A program made the translations under genes and the position numbers. DNA of 64,000 nt from Gordonia amarae NBRC 15530 (GTDB lineage: Bacteria > Actinomycetota > Actinomycetes > Mycobacteriales > Mycobacteriaceae), in assembly GCF_000241345.1 (NCBI RefSeq), contig NZ_BAED01000012.1, positions 1 to 64,000 on the forward strand, read 5' to 3'. Shown piece after piece: positions 56,901 through 64,000 of the stretch. Under the pieces are notes generated by a model. The model saw only the letters and a program-made list of their open reading frames with translations, did no database searches and was not told the DNA's origin. Within the stretch, counting starts at the first letter, position 1, and each line of letters starts with the position of its first letter.

Positions 56901-59391
56901 TGTAGTCGTTGGCGAAGGCCCTGCCGATCTCGCCGCGGGCTGCAGCGACCCGGCGGGCGAGCTTGCCGGACCATACGGGGCGCTCGTCATCGACTGCGTC
57001 GATCAGTTTTCCGTCCTCGCCCGCTGCCAGGGCGGCGGAACGCAAGTCGCCGCGTTCGATGTACTTGCTGACCAGCTGGCTGGCGGGTACTTGATCCTGC
57101 GCGAAAAGGTCGGCGATGACTTTGACACGGTCAGCCTCCGGCATCGCCGCCAGGACGGGGACACCGTCGCTGTCGCGGACTGCGTCCACTGCCGCCAACG
57201 TGTCGTAGGCGAGAACCTCTTCGGTGGTTCGGTAGACCTGCGCCAACGGTTCGGGCGCGAGGATCCAGGACACCAGCCGCTCCAGTGCGGCCGCTCCTGG
57301 GCCATCGCCAAGTGTGTCCTGCGAGCTGCGGGCCGCTCGCGCGGCTTCGGTCAGGTCAGCATGCCGGCCGGTGGTGGCGTGGCTATTGACATCAGCGGCG
57401 GAGGCGGCCTCGATCGCCTCGGCCAGCACGCTCCGGACAGTGGAGATAATCTGCTCCAGCTTGTCGCGGGCTGTGGCGATGATCGGGGTGCGCAGTTGCT
57501 GCTTGCTGCTGACCTGTTTGTCGGCGACTGAGATGACTGCGTTGGTGTCGACGAGGACGGCTTTGGCTGCCGCGAGGGCGTTCCGGCGCGTTTCGCCGCT
57601 GGTGTCGGCGGCGACGGCGTCGAACGCGCCACCAAGAGGCATATCCGAGCGCAGAAGGTGACGGCGCACGTTGTCAGCGCGTGTGAAGCTGATGTGCTGT
57701 TTGCTGAGCGCATCACGCTGCCGCTCTGCCCGGCGCTGCACCGAGGCGGTGGTGGGAGCGTTAGCCGTGTCCACAGCACGCTGCGGCGCATAAGCGCCGG
57801 TGTCGCCGGCTACCTTGTAGAGTTCATCCCATTCAGTGCTCAGTCCGGCAGCCGACAAGACCGGCGTCAGCTCGGACCTAGGAACCCATCCTTCGGGGAG
57901 TCCTACCCGCAGCACCGCCGCCAATGCCACTCGTGCGGCGTCTCGGTTGGTGAAGTTGCGGTCGAGCTCGGTGAGGAACTGCCGCAGCACTTCCGACGGC
58001 TCTAGTCGTCCGGGCATGCTGTGGAAAGCTGCCGCCGCCAGCCTGTAGGCGTCGACGTCGGCTGGTGGCAGTCCGGCCGCTGCCGCGATCGCCCACGCTG
58101 CACCGAGATGACCAGCTCTGATCGTGGCTTCGAGGTTGGCGGCCACACTGTCGAATGCCAGTGCGCTCGTAGTCGATTCCTGGTCGTCCGTAGTGCCGGT
58201 GTCAGTTTCGGTCTCTGTGGGCTTGTCGACTTCGGCTTCGAGCTCAATGGGTTCGATCAGAGGGGTGGCCTGTGAATCGAAGACGCTGTCGTCGTCATCG
58301 CCGATCGGGTCCTGTTCGGCGCTCATAGCGTCGACGGCACCGAGTTCCGTGGTCACTTCAACCTCAGGCTCGAGCTCTGCTTCAGCGTCGGGCTCGGGGC
58401 GTGTGTTCTCCAGCTCGGCTGCAGATGCGTCGATTTCAACCGAATCAGAGTTAAGTTCGACGCTGGTTGCGTCGGCGGGCTCGGCTACGATCGCTGTTTC
58501 ACTCGGAGGCGGGTCGGTCGCGGCGGTGTCGTTTTCACTTCGGTCAGCCGAGATGAGCTCCTCTGAAGGCTCCTCCTGCACGAGCTTGTCGGTGATCTCG
58601 GCGATTCGCTCTCGCGTTCTGGCAGCAGCCATAGCGTACGTCTCGTCGTGGCTTTCCAGGTTCTCCAGCGTAGGCAGCGACGCCTGCAGTGTTTGCAGTT
58701 CGTCTTCCAGCGCTAGCTGGCGGTCCTGCTCCTGTTGCGCCAGCAGGAGACCATCGCGCATGTCCGTCAGCGCCTCGAATCCGACCGGCGCTGCCCCATC
58801 CTTGGAGAAACCTAGTGATTCCACCCACCGCCATCGCGTTGCCTGCCACTCATCTATGGCGTGGACATCGCCGTCGTCGACCGCCAGTCCGCCTGCGACC
58901 TGCTTCCGCGCCCGATCGATGGCGGCGATCGTTTCTTCCGCTTTCTCCCGCAGCACGCTCAGTGCTTCGTCGACCTGCTCTAACGTCATCAGATCGTGTG
59001 AGGTCGACTCATCGCTCGCTGCGTCGACATCCTTCCCGGAACGGATCTCATCCAGCCGGGCGGCGAACACCTTTTCGTCATGGCCGGTAGTGGAGAGCGC
59101 CGCCAGTGCACGCACACCCGGCGGTGGCACCTGGCCTTCGCGGCGAGCGACGCCTTCGCCGTGCTTAGCCGTACACTCAAGGAAAAGCTCCGCCAGCGTG
59201 GGTAGTGTCCGATCAGAAAGAGCGGTGGTGCGAAACCACTGACGGAAAGTCTTAGCGACTACCGGCTTCTTCTTGTTCACCTGCCCCGTGCTCCGGATCT
59301 GCTTCACGAGACAACCGCTCGCGTCGAGTGCTTCCTGGAGTTCTTCGTCGGACAGCATCTCCAGGCAGCGGCGAATTGTGGGCGCGTTCAC
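53938..59391 (-). CDS. Giant P-loop ATPase (1817 aa), probable defence protein
   Basis: An 1817-aa protein. The N-terminus (1-110) is a helical domain containing AKTFRQWFRTTALSDRTLP. A coiled-coil-like stretch follows (about 120-280), then a very acidic disordered linker (about 285-410) and a large helical middle region. The P-loop NTPase domain has Walker A GGRQLGKSAL (about 1160) and Walker B LLLLLDEADVF (about 1250), preceded by the segment VFVGRNREQV. This ordering resembles STAND or Orc1/Cdc6-like ATPases. A Rossmann-like stretch (FLVVGSTAFDIG, MLIVDATT) lies about 1545-1640, and a winged helix (about 1755-1817) ends the protein. GTG at 59391 is the start. It overlaps the HEPN-like gene and diverges from a GIY-YIG gene. 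The family is not recognised; the defence role is inferred from size, architecture and setting. Confidence 0.75.
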   Translation of the reverse strand: MNAPTIRRCLEMLSDEELQEALDASGCLVKQIRSTGQVNKKKPVVAKTFRQWFRTTALSDRTLPTLAELFLECTAKHGEGVARREGQVPPPGVRALAALSTTGHDEKVFAARLDEIRSGKDVDAASDESTSHDLMTLEQVDEALSVLREKAEETIAAIDRARKQVAGGLAVDDGDVHAIDEWQATRWRWVESLGFSKDGAAPVGFEALTDMRDGLLLAQQEQDRQLALEDELQTLQASLPTLENLESHDETYAMAAARTRERIAEITDKLVQEEPSEELISADRSENDTAATDPPPSETAIVAEPADATSVELNSDSVEIDASAAELENTRPEPDAEAELEPEVEVTTELGAVDAMSAEQDPIGDDDDSVFDSQATPLIEPIELEAEVDKPTETETDTGTTDDQESTTSALAFDSVAANLEATIRAGHLGAAWAIAAAAGLPPADVDAYRLAAAAFHSMPGRLEPSEVLRQFLTELDRNFTNRDAARVALAAVLRVGLPEGWVPRSELTPVLSAAGLSTEWDELYKVAGDTGAYAPQRAVDTANAPTTASVQRRAERQRDALSKQHISFTRADNVRRHLLRSDMPLGGAFDAVAADTSGETRRNALAAAKAVLVDTNAVISVADKQVSSKQQLRTPIIATARDKLEQIISTVRSVLAEAIEAASAADVNSHATTGRHADLTEAARAARSSQDTLGDGPGAAALERLVSWILAPEPLAQVYRTTEEVLAYDTLAAVDAVRDSDGVPVLAAMPEADRVKVIADLFAQDQVPASQLVSKYIERGDLRSAALAAGEDGKLIDAVDDERPVWSGKLARRVAAARGEIGRAFANDYTQRAQSAAEARLVGPSKYSGDRFDLQLAELDSLLQDLADHRAATGADLRTKIDELPSAVSDDDRAIIRSRVDADDFIGAHELLAMARSGDRLPDVDAQADGAGMFDRFSRIATALPAGANVDTVLAAFTEDGTHPVSETIYAELKAWEHIFDRKQAAKVERSWMESALRSIGLELSGELGAKQKIASRGRVYRIAGKPVDGSLVPMLGTQTSHYVVAVTQDSATLTAILESFKPGMGPNIVLVCGTLSEEDRRRNLNTCRKGQIAALVIDYAVAAFVATTAPRSFKVAQQVALPYTCFGHYGQASGNVPDEVFVGRNREQVQLESPVGSMFVYGGRQLGKSALLRKIERDFSSTPDQHAIYIDLSSKGLGINGWEEPRKLWQIIYRELAVLGIVKQNTVRNPEPVVTAIEGWLDGKHTRRLLLLLDEADVFLDKESASGFRNVGPLKGLFDGTGGRFKPVFAGLHKVQRLQGVANTPLAHGGQDILIGPLSGTAARNLVITPMRALGYEFEDPNLVWRLLAYTNLQAGLIQIVCLDLIKHLQSRPLLTGEPLVQITSRDIETVIQNPDTRAQIASRLGMTMKLEDRYHVIALVMAVMGMESDFRDVHSAIDIRESCEMYWAEGFEKMNSAEFGIYLSEMEGLGVLSGDGTGNYSMRSPNIVTMLGTKDELEAALDENAFQLTDELKPKSTRREIAGSGGARSPLTEYQLSELVPNADRFPALNFLVVGSTAFDIGNAIPVLKEVAADREVDATVLDATAPDAIGQLMQTKLAVAGTGRPRMLIVDATTASVSRSTELATAVMKLRRRAGGHLVLIFGPDGIDAVNTLADRKSVVPTRVLELSKWSSDGIRSWQDNPFSPPDLRDRLIDTTGGWPQLVDEAAAAAVTVGATQELQRLEQYPATPDEAQRFLDSAGVSPEVVARLIQWNEVAEDTFEPVIDLGEVLGVDHESMRRQVETLVMLGIVEESKGRYRVDRLITRALKRVSNK

Positions 59392-59632
59392 GTCACGAAT
59401 GATCGCATACGCCTGTGCCTGATGGCTGCAACTAGATCATCCACTGGGTGAAGTGGTCAGGCACGCCCGTACGGTTAGGGGCACGGCGACCAGTTGCGGA
59501 GTGACGCTGGACCCGGCGTCGGGTCGCAGGGTTCACCAACTTAGTCGCGGGGCGCTGACGGGCCTTCTAACCGAGGCCGCCGAACACAGCGATCGGCTGC
59601 GCTCCCGTCAGCAAGCTGATACAACACCGCGC
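59392..59632. promoter_or_regulatory. Divergent promoter region of ATPase and GIY-YIG genes
   Basis: A 241-base gap between the divergent ATPase and GIY-YIG genes. The GIY-YIG frame is open from 59453, so part of it may be coding. No clear promoter boxes or palindromes are seen. It must carry the start signals for both units. Confidence 0.4.
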
Positions 59633-60520
59633 ATGGCATTGGCGCAGAAGCGACGCGGGTACATCTACATCTTGAGTTCGCCGAACTGTCCGAGCATCAA
59701 GATCGGTAAGACCGAAAACCTCCCGCCGCACCGGCTGCGCCAGATCAACGCCCAGTCTCCATACCGCGAGCACGGTCCCTGGCGAATCGTCGATGTCGTG
59801 CAGGTGGAGGACGTGACCGCCGTCGAGACAAGGATCCACCGAAGCATCAGCAGTCGGCGAAACACCAAGATTGCGGGGCAGAAGGAGCTCTTCGATATCG
59901 CGCTCGCTGACGCGCGACATCTGCTGCGCACTGTGCCACGGTCTGAGGAACTGTACGCGTATCCGAAACTTGAGCGTTGCTTCTTCAACGTCCAGCTCGT
60001 CGAGTACCTCAGCGCGATCTACCAGACCGTGGGACTGTCGAACTTCCTCGACGACCAAGGTGCATGGGTTCTGTCGCTGTTCACATCAACCGCGGGTGGC
60101 CGCTACTTCACCTTGTCCATCGGCCCTCATGAAGTGGCTTATTCATCCACGCCAAAGCGCGGTGCCACCGACCACTGGAACTTCCTCATGGTCGACCGTT
60201 TGATTCTGGACTTTCCAGAGGTCGGTGCATGGGTCCGAGCTCGCGGCGGTGGAATCGAGGAACCTTGGTATGAGACGAAGAGGGATCGTGCAACTGTGAT
60301 CCGCTTCCGCGGGACGCTCACGGAAGGCCGTGAACTGCTGACCTTGCCAGGGGTTCGTCGGAGCCTGATCGCGTACTGGACCGAGGGACTGCTCGAAATG
60401 CGTGAGGCCGGCAAGGACAGTCCCTACAAGAACTCACACCAGTGGAACGCGGTCGCCGAGCTACAACGTCGCGCAGATGGTCTGGACGTGGGCGTCGTGT
60501 CGCTGATGGCATCGGACTAA
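59633..60520 (+). CDS. GIY-YIG superfamily (T5orf172/MUG113-like) protein
   Basis: A 295-aa protein. The N-terminal domain reads GYIYILSSPNCPSIKIGKTE (about 9-28), then RLRQINAQSPY and VEDVTAVETRIHRSI, with KELFDIALADA at its end. This is the T5orf172/MUG113 form of the GIY-YIG nuclease fold (GYIYI and KIGKT replacing GIY and YIG, with Glu in AVETRIH as a catalytic candidate). The remaining 190 residues are unrecognised. ATG at 59633 gives the domain start; the frame is open from GTG 59453. It faces the giant ATPase gene, so it may be an accessory nuclease of that system or an independent selfish gene. Confidence 0.7.
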   Translation: MALAQKRRGYIYILSSPNCPSIKIGKTENLPPHRLRQINAQSPYREHGPWRIVDVVQVEDVTAVETRIHRSISSRRNTKIAGQKELFDIALADARHLLRTVPRSEELYAYPKLERCFFNVQLVEYLSAIYQTVGLSNFLDDQGAWVLSLFTSTAGGRYFTLSIGPHEVAYSSTPKRGATDHWNFLMVDRLILDFPEVGAWVRARGGGIEEPWYETKRDRATVIRFRGTLTEGRELLTLPGVRRSLIAYWTEGLLEMREAGKDSPYKNSHQWNAVAELQRRADGLDVGVVSLMASD

Positions 60521-60526
60521 GTCGAC

Positions 60527-60542
60527 TAGGAACTGGCTCTAG
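60527..60542. repeat. 16-bp direct repeat, left copy
   Basis: TAGGAACTGGCTCTAG at 60527-60542 recurs exactly at 63057-63072. The two copies enclose all of the IS1380 and IS3 debris. Confidence 0.85.
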
Positions 60543-60554
60543 CCGCAAAATTTC

Positions 60555-61870
60555 ATGAGGTGGCCGTTGTCTGTTGAGTGGGCCCAGGTGGTGGTCTGAG
60601 GACCGAATTCTGGGCCGGGGCCGCGAAGGGGTGTCCGAGCGTCGGTGGGCGTCGGGGTTCACGGCCCCGAAAAGCGTTGTCCTTCCAGGTGGGTGGTTAT
60701 GGTCGGCGGAAGCGTTAGCCGGGGTCGGGAAGTGCTGCCAGGGTGTGCATTCCCTACAGGAGTAGGTGTAGGTGTGGTGCGCCGGCGGCGAGTTTAAGAC
60801 GGCGTCGGCGGGCATGCCGGTCAGGCGTGCGGCGACCGAAAATAGTCGCAGCCGTAGCGCTTTGGGTTCCCACCGGCGGGCCGGGGAATCGCGTAGGGCG
60901 AGCATTTGGGCCCAGGCTAGCAAACTCGCACGCGAGTTCGACGATGACGCACCAGATGCGGTTCTGGTCGAACCCGTGCAGCGGCAGGTTACGAAGTCCT
61001 TGGCCGAGTGGATGCGGTCTTCGCAGCGGGCCCGGCGGCGGTGACGCAACTCCAGGGCGGCGAATTGCCCGGTGGTGGTGTTGGTGGCGAATGCGGTCAG
61101 CCGCAGTCCGTCCCGGTCGGTGAACCGCAACGGCGCACCCGGGTGGGGGCGTTCTTTGCGGACGATGACCCGTATACCCGCAGGCCAGGACGGCAGATCC
61201 AGCATCGCGGTCAGCTCGGCCACCCACGCTCCCTCCCGTTCGGTGCCGTCAGGGTCGTAGGCCGGGGTCCACACCTGCGGTAGTAGGCGGTCGATCACCT
61301 GGGCGGCGGTCTGGGTGAGCCCGAAACCCACCGAGTACCCCAGGCTACGGTCAGTGAGGCGTCCAGGAACTCGTGGGTGCCGCCGGCCGAATCGGTACGG
61401 ATCAGCACCGATTCGGGCCGTGTGCGTACTTGGGTCAGAACCTGTTCGGTGGTCCTGATGTGATCGGCGGCGGTGTTGGTTCCAGCGGTACTGGGCCGCA
61501 GCATCATCGCCACCGGCTCACCAGTGCCGCCGGGTCCGTGATCAACGAACGCACACAAGGGGTTAAACCCGAAGCCCCGCTTATAGGTTGGTGTGGCGGA
61601 CTCTTTCTCCGAGTGTGCGGTCAGCAGGCTCGCATCCAGATCCACCACCAACCCACCCTGATCGCAGTGCACGTCAGGAGCGTTGGTGCCGGCCGCTTCC
61701 CACGCAGGATCGGGCAGCGGCGCGGGCGGTGTTGACTGCCGCCAACACCGGTCCCACGTCAGCAGCCAGCACGGTGATCAACCGCGACACTGTCGGATCG
61801 GAGGCCACCGGGCCGAATGGCATGTCCCCTGTGAACCGGTCCAGGTAGTTCTGGAGTCCTGATTGCCCTG
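60555..61870 (-). mobile_element. IS1380-family transposase remnant
   Basis: Minus-strand segments of an IS1380-type DDE transposase can be read in several frames. FGPVASDPTVSRLITVLAAD lies about 61750-61820. LVVDLDASLLTAHSEKES and YKRGFGFNPLCAFVDHG, with the first catalytic Asp region, follow about 61500-61660, then VLIRTDSAGGTHEFLD. GFGLTQTAAQVIDRLLPQVW and WPAGIRVIVRKERPHPGA come next, about 61100-61330. GLRNLPLHGFDQNRIWC and LRLRLFSVAARLTGMPADAV complete it. At least four frameshifts separate these, and the N-terminal part is missing where the IS3 element begins. It is a dead element, probably cut by the IS3 insertion. Confidence 0.85.
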
Positions 61871-61890
61871 ATGAGGGCGTAGAAGGGACG

Positions 61891-62181
61891 ATGAGGGACA
61901 TGGCAGGACGCAAACGGCACTCGGCTGAGGACATCGTGCGCAAGCTGCGGCGCGTCGATGAGCTCGCGGCCGAGGGCAAGACCGGTGAGCAGATCGCGAA
62001 CGAGCTGGAGGTGTCGGCGGCCACGTTGTACAACTGGCGCCGTTCTCATGGCGGTATGGACGCTGACGCAGCCAAGGAGCTCAAGGAGTTGCGGGATCAG
62101 AATAGGCGGCTCAAGCGGCTGCTGGCTGATGCTGAGTTGGAGAAGGACGCGTTGCGGGAGGTCGCGAAGGGAAAATTCTGA
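61891..62181 (+). CDS. IS3-family OrfA
   Basis: A 96-aa DNA-binding OrfA. HTH region KRHSAEDIVRKLRRVDELAA then TGEQIANELEVSAATLYNWR (about 35-55), followed by a leucine-zipper-like coil (LKELRDQNRRLKRLLADAEL). It ends at GGGAAAATTCTGA; slipping back one base on the A run would continue into OrfB (KGKILSPTSKRAAIDML), the usual IS3 frameshift. ATG at 61891 has GAAGGGA upstream. Confidence 0.87.
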   Translation: MRDMAGRKRHSAEDIVRKLRRVDELAAEGKTGEQIANELEVSAATLYNWRRSHGGMDADAAKELKELRDQNRRLKRLLADAELEKDALREVAKGKF

Positions 62182-62210
62182 GCCCGACCTCCAAACGCGC
62201 CGCTATCGAC

Positions 62211-63045
62211 ATGCTCAAAGAGGTGAAGGGCATGTCAGAGCGTATGGCGTGCAAGGTGGTTGGGCTTTCCCGGTCTGCGTATCGACGGCTGCCGCAGGCG
62301 CAGACCCCGGCCGATCCGGATGCGGACCTGCGCGCCGATCTGCGCGCCTATGCCGGCAAGAACCCGCGGCATGGGTTCCGGCGGGTGTGGGCGTATCTGC
62401 GGTTCGACGTGGGGTTGGCGGTGAACAAGAAGAAGGTGCACCGGTTGTGGGGAGGAGGAAGGGTTGCAGGTTCAGCGCGCGCCGCGCCGCAAGCGTGCGG
62501 GGCAGTCGTCGGTGCCGGTGATCGAGGCAGATGCACCGAATGTGGTGTGGGCTTTGGAGTTTCAGTTCGATTCGACTGTGGACGGGCGCAAGATCAAGAT
62601 CGCGTCGATGGTGGATGAGCACACCAGGGTCTCGCTGCTGGACATCCTGGATACCTCGATCCCGGCCGAGCGGCTGGTCGAGGAGTTGGAGAAGGTGTTC
62701 ATTGCCGTCGGTGGGCCGCCGAGGGTGTTGCGGATGGACAACGGGCCGGAGTTTATTTCTCATGCGTTGCAACAGTTTTGCGACGGTAAGGTCGGGATCA
62801 GCTACATCCCGCCGGGCACACCGTGGAACAACGGGTTCGTCGAATCGTTCAACAGTCGGTTGCGGGATGAGTGTTTGAACCGCAACTGCTGGACCAGCGT
62901 GTTGGAGGCCCGTGTGGTGATCGGGGACTTCAAGGACGACCACAACCGCCGGCACCGGCACTCGGCGCTGGGTTACCAGACGCCGGCAGAGTACGCTGCC
63001 GGATGCACCTGCACCCACCACCCGGTGGTGTGTGAGATCGCGTGA
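62211..63045 (+). pseudogene. IS3-family OrfB (transposase), frameshifted
   Basis: The DDE transposase reads MLKEVKGMSERMACKVVGLS to NKKKVHRLWG in one frame. It continues as LQVQRAPRRKRAGQSSVPVI in another, so a +1 insertion has occurred in the GGAGGAGGAAGGG run near 62448-62460. The catalytic core has RMDNGPEF and FVESFNSRLRDE for the second Asp and the Glu, but the first catalytic position reads WALEFQFD, with Glu where related elements have Asp. Both changes indicate an inactive enzyme. ATG at 62211 is within the -1 frame entered from OrfA. Confidence 0.83.
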
Positions 63046-63056
63046 GCGATCACCTG

Positions 63057-63072
63057 TAGGAACTGGCTCTAG
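63057..63072. repeat. 16-bp direct repeat, right copy
   Basis: TAGGAACTGGCTCTAG, identical to 60527-60542, 12 bases after the OrfB stop. Confidence 0.85.
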
Positions 63073-63383
63073 AACAGCCTGGACCGACTATCGGGGACCT
63101 GCCAGGGCCAGTACGGCAGAATGGTCCCGGGTCATCGTGGGGTGTGTCCTTTTTGTGAGTCACTTGGTAGGTAACTCATCGACCTCTACACGATGGCCCG
63201 CCCCAACGGGGGCACCACCCCATCACAGGGGCTACCGGGCCACCTCAGCCTGCTCCCAAATCCCACCGCCCCAGGGGACTTACCCATCTTGGAGGGAACG
63301 TCGCCGCTCTGGTCCGCTTTGATTGGTGACTTGTGACGAAGCTTCTCATCTACTTCTGAACATGCGGAAGCAGACGATAATTG
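63073..63383. other. Gap without a recognised gene
   Basis: About 310 bases after the IS debris show no supported coding region. The composition becomes lower in GC towards the right. The segment ends at the stop of the minus-strand gene at 63384. No terminator or repeat of note was found. Confidence 0.4.
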
Positions 63384-64000
63384 TCAAGAGCGTTTGAACC
63401 ACCGACGTCGGGCTTCGCGTATCGCAGGCTCGACAGTTTGGAGAAAGTACGGACTGGCTGACGCGGTTCCGTATCCCGTGGTGCTACTACCGGCGCTCGG
63501 ATGATTGCCATGGAAGAATAGCGTTTGGTGTCTCCCAAACTTCGCGACCTCTAGGTTCGCATCGATCTTCTCGACCGTAGCAATCCGACATGCGATATCA
63601 CGGTAGATACTCGCGCCTTGCATGATGCACAACGTCGGCTCAAGTATCTCGATCGTCCGCACCAGATGGGGGAAGCAGTTGCTCGATAGAATGCTGCTCG
63701 CCGCTGATCGGTAGCCAGTGCCCTTGGTTGCGCTGCATAGCCTCAAGTTGACGAGTGCGTACGCATTCATCAGGTGAACGACCTCGCCTTGGTTGCGGAG
63801 GTCGAGCAGTTCTCCTGCGCGGTCCGCGCCGTACTCGCGCCCGAAAGCCGTACGAAGAACGCTGGTCGTCCCACGCATGTGCGCGTGGCGCTGATTGAAG
63901 GTCATGCTGATGGCTCGGTTCTGATCCGCTGTACGTTCAGCGATCGAAACGTGCTCGTCACCGCGCCCGGTCTCCATGCCGATGACCATGACGCGCCAGT
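63384..64000 (-). CDS. Uracil-DNA-glycosylase-like protein, 3' part
   Basis: The open frame runs off the right end of the window, so the start lies outside. The visible 200-odd residues begin WRVMVIGMETGRGDE, which resembles the first strand of the uracil-DNA-glycosylase superfamily, and include PTLCIMQGASIYRDIA and FFHGNHPSAGSS, the latter matching the HPS motif before the C-terminal helix. YALVNLRLCSA may correspond to the motif around the second strand. Codon use is visibly lower in GC than the left part of the window, suggesting recent transfer. Substrate and activity are unknown; some members of this fold in genomic islands are not glycosylases. Confidence 0.55.
   Translation of the reverse strand, partial: WRVMVIGMETGRGDEHVSIAERTADQNRAISMTFNQRHAHMRGTTSVLRTAFGREYGADRAGELLDLRNQGEVVHLMNAYALVNLRLCSATKGTGYRSAASSILSSNCFPHLVRTIEILEPTLCIMQGASIYRDIACRIATVEKIDANLEVAKFGRHQTLFFHGNHPSAGSSTTGYGTASASPYFLQTVEPAIREARRRWFKRS

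Larger units (their letters stand above)
61850..63072 (+). mobile_element. IS3-family insertion sequence, degraded
   Basis: An IS3-type element with overlapping orfA and orfB on the plus strand. The right end probably lies near 63057-63072; the left end was not fixed because no clear matching terminal repeat was found around 61850. It abuts the truncated IS1380 transposase, suggesting insertion into it. Confidence 0.75.

Noticed and set aside
58124..59242. Plus-strand Ser-rich frame of 372 codons
   Set aside because: It is antisense to the N-terminal and acidic-linker region of the giant ATPase. Its Ser/Ala repeats are the mirror of Glu/Asp-rich coding sequence.
60527..63072. 16-bp direct repeats as a transposition target duplication
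   Set aside because: IS3 and IS1380 elements make duplications of a few bases, so 16 identical bases need another explanation.
1..64000. tRNA or rRNA genes
   Set aside because: No cloverleaf-like or rRNA-like sequence was noticed. Without a covariance-model scan a tRNA could still be missed, but none is supported.

Overview
The window is high-GC DNA with dense, overlapping genes, and the gene content points to a mycolic-acid-containing actinomycete (Mycobacteriales; Gordonia or Rhodococcus would fit, but this is inferred from gene content, not from a 16S gene). The strongest marker is a complete cholesterol-uptake mce4 locus laid out as in Mycobacterium tuberculosis and Rhodococcus: fadD17-fadE27-fadE26 on the minus strand, diverging from fdxD-hsd4A-yrbE4A-yrbE4B-mce4A to mce4F and two Mce-associated genes on the plus strand. 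Two perfect KstR-type operators lie at the head of this locus.

Layout. 1-2.5 kb: end of an acyl-CoA ligase, a nitronate monooxygenase-type flavoprotein, a block of palindromic repeats and a TetR regulator. 2.6-5.1 kb: a DUF952 protein, a frameshifted exonuclease-BRCT-TerD gene and a second repeat block. 5.1-21.4 kb: the sterol import and side-chain oxidation locus, followed by a TetR gene. 22.1-35.3 kb: a probable acylated-glycolipid cluster with two PapA-like acyltransferases, a DrrA/DrrB-like ABC exporter, a GT2 glycosyltransferase, three GT1 glycosyltransferases and two wax-ester-synthase-like acyltransferases. 35.4-38.7 kb: urate oxidase, then a MarR-controlled quinone oxidoreductase and extradiol dioxygenase pair. 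38.8-41.2 kb: a membrane protein with two GGDEF domains. 41.2-44.7 kb: a macro-SIR2 fusion, an XRE regulator with its partner, and small unknown genes. 44.8-50 kb: two MFS transporters, a metallo-beta-lactamase-fold protein and remnants of a GntR regulator and a peptide deformylase. 50.1-52.5 kb: an ECF sigma factor operon with a DGPF/YCII protein, a RibD-like reductase and a tightly coupled small ORF. 52.8-60.5 kb: a very large P-loop ATPase (1817 aa) overlapping a gene with a HEPN-like motif, diverging from a GIY-YIG-type gene. 60.5-63.1 kb: decayed IS1380 and IS3 elements between two 16-bp direct repeats. The end holds the 3' part of a uracil-DNA-glycosylase-like gene.

How the genes work together. 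The mce4 products import sterols; FadD17, FadE26/FadE27, FdxD and Hsd4A belong to side-chain beta-oxidation. The glycolipid cluster can in principle glycosylate, acylate and export a lipid, but it contains no polyketide synthase, peptide synthetase or acyl-CoA ligase, so the core would have to come from elsewhere. The best candidates for a poorly described system are the giant ATPase plus HEPN-like operon (52.8-59.4 kb) and the macro-SIR2 fusion (41.2-42.8 kb). Both look like defence genes and sit beside mobile-element debris or small accessory genes. Function there is inference.
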